Shown here: positions 5,636 through 6,831 of the stretch, piece after piece
Layout of the letters: each line of letters begins with the position of its first letter
Position numbering within the stretch: the stretch's first letter is position 1
Assembly: GCA_958402075.1 (NCBI GenBank)
Contig: CATXSD010000137.1
Span: 1 to 6,831 of the forward strand
Length of the DNA stretch: 6,831 nucleotides
Direction: 5' to 3'
Source: Mediterranea massiliensis
Lineage (GTDB): Bacteria > Bacteroidota > Bacteroidia > Bacteroidales > Bacteroidaceae
Notes under the pieces: generated by a model
Told to the model about the DNA's origin: nothing
Seen by the model: the letters and a program-made list of their open reading frames with translations, nothing else
Databases searched by the model: none
Made by a program: the position numbers and the translations under genes

Positions 5636-6568
5636 TTATGATGGTTGTTTCTCCGGCTCCACGTGTATGTTGATGTAGGTCCGACTGCCGAACTCGCCCT
5701 TCAGACGGTTCTCGATGGCGGTAGCTGTGCGATGGGCCTCCTCCAGCGTGATTTTGCCGTTCATGCGGATATGCACCTCGATGGCGTAGCTGCTGCCTAT
5801 CCGCCGTGTACGCAGGTGATGGGGCGAAGTGACGCCGGGGAAGGACAGGATTTCCTGCTTGATTTTCTCCTCCACTTCGGCCGGAAGCGACTTCTCGAGC
5901 AGCTCCTCGACACAGGGTATCAGCAGCTGGATGGCCACCTTCATGATGAAGAAGCTGACCACTACCGCCGCCAGCGGGTCCAGTATGAGCCAGTGCTCGC
6001 CCAGCAGAATGGCGCCGCCGATGCCGATGGCCGTACCGACGGACGAAAGTGCGTCACTGCGGTGGTGCCAGGCGTTGGCCACCACGGCCTGCGAGTTCAG
6101 CCGCCGTCCCTTGTAGACGGTATACTGGTAGAGCAGTTCCTTGAAGACAATGGACACCAGCGCCGCCCACAGGGCCAGCATGCCGGGCTCCTTCAGTTCG
6201 CCTCCCTGCCAGAAGTCCCAGATAGACGTGGCTCCGTTCCACAGGATGCCGAAGCCCACGAACAGCAGTATCAGGCCGATAATGGCCGTTGCCAGCGTTT
6301 CATACTTGCCATGCCCGTAGTCGTGTCCCTCGTCTTCGGGCTTTGACGAGATGCGCACGAACACAATGACGATGATGTCCGTCACGAAGTCGGACAACGA
6401 ATGGACGGCATCGGCCATCATGGCGGCACTATGCCCCAGGATGCCTGCCACAAACTTGAATACAAGGAGCAGCAGATTGACCACGCTGCCCACCAGCGTC
6501 ACCCGATAGATGCCTGCCTCGCGGGCGGCCTCTTCGGTCTTTTCTTTCTGATTCAATAGCGAACTCAT
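5636..6568 (-). CDS. Cation diffusion facilitator (CDF) transporter, probable zinc efflux
   Basis: CDF proteins export Zn2+ or similar divalent metals in exchange for protons across the inner membrane. The 310-residue product has the usual plan of six membrane segments plus a cytoplasmic C-terminal domain. The transport site reads as His56 and Asp60 in MADAVHSLSD (TM2) and His168 and Asp172 in HHRSD (TM5), an HDHD arrangement that in other CDFs goes with zinc, in contrast to the DDHD site of YiiP. GHDYGHGKYETLA at 81-93 is the conserved TM2-TM3 loop. The C-terminal domain (about 225-305) carries FPGVTSPHHLRTRRIG, EVHIRM, AHRTA and INIHVEPE, whose histidines fit the regulatory metal sites of the dimer. 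The start at 6568 is chosen over an ATG at 6649 because a GGAGG lies 7 nt upstream and the predicted promoter (6597-6604) lies inside the longer frame. It is first in the CDF-SDR-PAP2 operon. Metal choice is inferred, not proven. Confidence 0.93.
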   Translation of the reverse strand: MSSLLNQKEKTEEAAREAGIYRVTLVGSVVNLLLLVFKFVAGILGHSAAMMADAVHSLSDFVTDIIVIVFVRISSKPEDEGHDYGHGKYETLATAIIGLILLFVGFGILWNGATSIWDFWQGGELKEPGMLALWAALVSIVFKELLYQYTVYKGRRLNSQAVVANAWHHRSDALSSVGTAIGIGGAILLGEHWLILDPLAAVVVSFFIMKVAIQLLIPCVEELLEKSLPAEVEEKIKQEILSFPGVTSPHHLRTRRIGSSYAIEVHIRMNGKITLEEAHRTATAIENRLKGEFGSRTYINIHVEPEKQPS

Positions 6569-6575
6569 ATATATA

Positions 6576-6580
6576 CCTCC
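6576..6580 (-). promoter_or_regulatory. Canonical Shine-Dalgarno (GGAGG) deciding the CDF start
   Basis: The - strand reads GGAGG followed by seven nucleotides (TATATAT) and ATG. Such a strong anti-16S match is uncommon in Bacteroidota, where most genes here have none. It supports 6568 as the start of the CDF gene. Confidence 0.7.
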
Positions 6581-6596
6581 ATTACAAAAGGAAAGG

Positions 6597-6604
6597 CAAA
6601 GATA
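6597..6604 (-). promoter_or_regulatory. Bacteroidota -7 element for the CDF-SDR-PAP2 operon
   Basis: TATCTTTG on the - strand is an exact TAnnTTTG. A start near 6590 would leave a leader of about 22 nt with the GGAGG in its middle. A clear TTTG -33 box at 19-21 nt is not present. Confidence 0.65.
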
Positions 6605-6748
6605 CGACAAATCTGTCACAGTGCACCTTTCAGCCCTCAAAATCTGCACTTCTACAATAATTTAGACTGCCTCCGAACTACCCGACGCAATTTATTGTTA
6701 TCTTTACTGCACCTTGAAGGCAAAGACACTGAAAACTTTGTTTTCCTC

Positions 6749-6779
6749 TTTGTGCTTCTCCCGTTTTGCACTATCTTTG
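6749..6779 (+). promoter_or_regulatory. Complete Bacteroidota promoter firing rightward out of the window
   Basis: TTTG at 6749-6752, a 19-nt spacer and TATCTTTG at 6772-6779 match both halves of the phylum consensus with correct spacing. It is the best promoter in the window. Transcription would begin near 6786, and no ATG follows before 6831, so the gene lies beyond the edge with a leader of at least about 45 nt. The rest of 6605-6831 is AT-rich and holds no gene I can support. Confidence 0.7.
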
Positions 6780-6831
6780 CTATCGCTATCTCGACAAGGG
6801 TACATCCCGCCAAACCTGATAAAACAACTTA

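Noticed and set aside
5645..6346. + strand frame (233 codons) opposite the CDF gene
   Set aside because: The CDF reading has all metal-site residues and membrane segments; the opposite frame is Gln/His/Asp-rich with no membrane segment or motif.
6569..6649. N-terminal extension of the CDF protein from an ATG at 6649
   Set aside because: The predicted promoter at 6597-6604 lies inside it and a good ribosome binding site supports 6568. The added residues do not resemble a CDF N-terminus.
6654..6698. Imperfect inverted repeat ACAATAATTT / AATTTATTGT (9 of 10 pairs, 25-nt loop)
   Set aside because: AT-rich, with a long loop and one mismatch; expected by chance in such a spacer. It could be an operator, but nothing else supports that.
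6720..6727. TGTCTTTG on the - strand as a second promoter for the CDF operon
   Set aside because: It lacks the A of the TA dinucleotide, would give a leader of about 145 nt, and a perfect -7 lies nearer the gene.

Overview
The window looks like chromosomal DNA of a Bacteroidota member, most likely a Bacteroidales gut-type organism such as Bacteroides or a relative. The main sign is promoter shape: several gene starts carry the phylum-specific -7 element TAnnTTTG, one of them with a matching TTTG -33 element, rather than sigma70-like boxes. Most gene starts also lack a Shine-Dalgarno sequence. The coding DNA is GC-rich and the spacers are AT-rich, so long antisense reading frames are common and not meaningful. 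No rRNA, tRNA, CRISPR array, insertion sequence or phage gene was seen. The species cannot be named from this sequence.

Left block (1-2448, leftward): a U32-family protein (probably a tRNA/rRNA hydroxylation enzyme rather than a protease), then a small hotdog-fold acyl-CoA thioesterase, then the first 199 codons of dprA, which runs off the left edge. A long palindromic repeat lies between the U32 gene and the thioesterase gene. It has no U-tract, so the three genes may still share a transcript.

Middle (2449-3658): a short divergent promoter region of about 70 bp separates the U32 gene from a rightward dusB-type tRNA-dihydrouridine synthase gene. Two RNA-modification enzymes therefore start back to back. 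dusB ends at a strong, apparently bidirectional terminator hairpin, which separates it from the convergent operon on its right.

Right block (3659-6568, leftward): a tightly packed three-gene operon in the order cation diffusion facilitator (zinc-type HDHD site), extended-SDR epimerase/reductase, and an Aur1/IPC-synthase-like PAP2 membrane protein. The gaps are 10 nt and a short overlap. The operon starts from a clear TATCTTTG promoter and the CDF has an unusually good GGAGG ribosome binding site. The SDR plus PAP2 pairing suggests membrane-lipid (possibly sphingolipid or inositol-lipid) chemistry, but that is inference.

Right edge (6605-6831): no gene is seen. It contains a good rightward promoter (TTTG-N19-TATCTTTG) for a gene beyond the window. 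Overall this is mostly ordinary core-genome content. The points most worth a second look are the two structured intergenic elements, the promoter-like 13-mer that recurs inside the SDR gene and, with an extra base, in the terminator arms, and the possible lipid operon.
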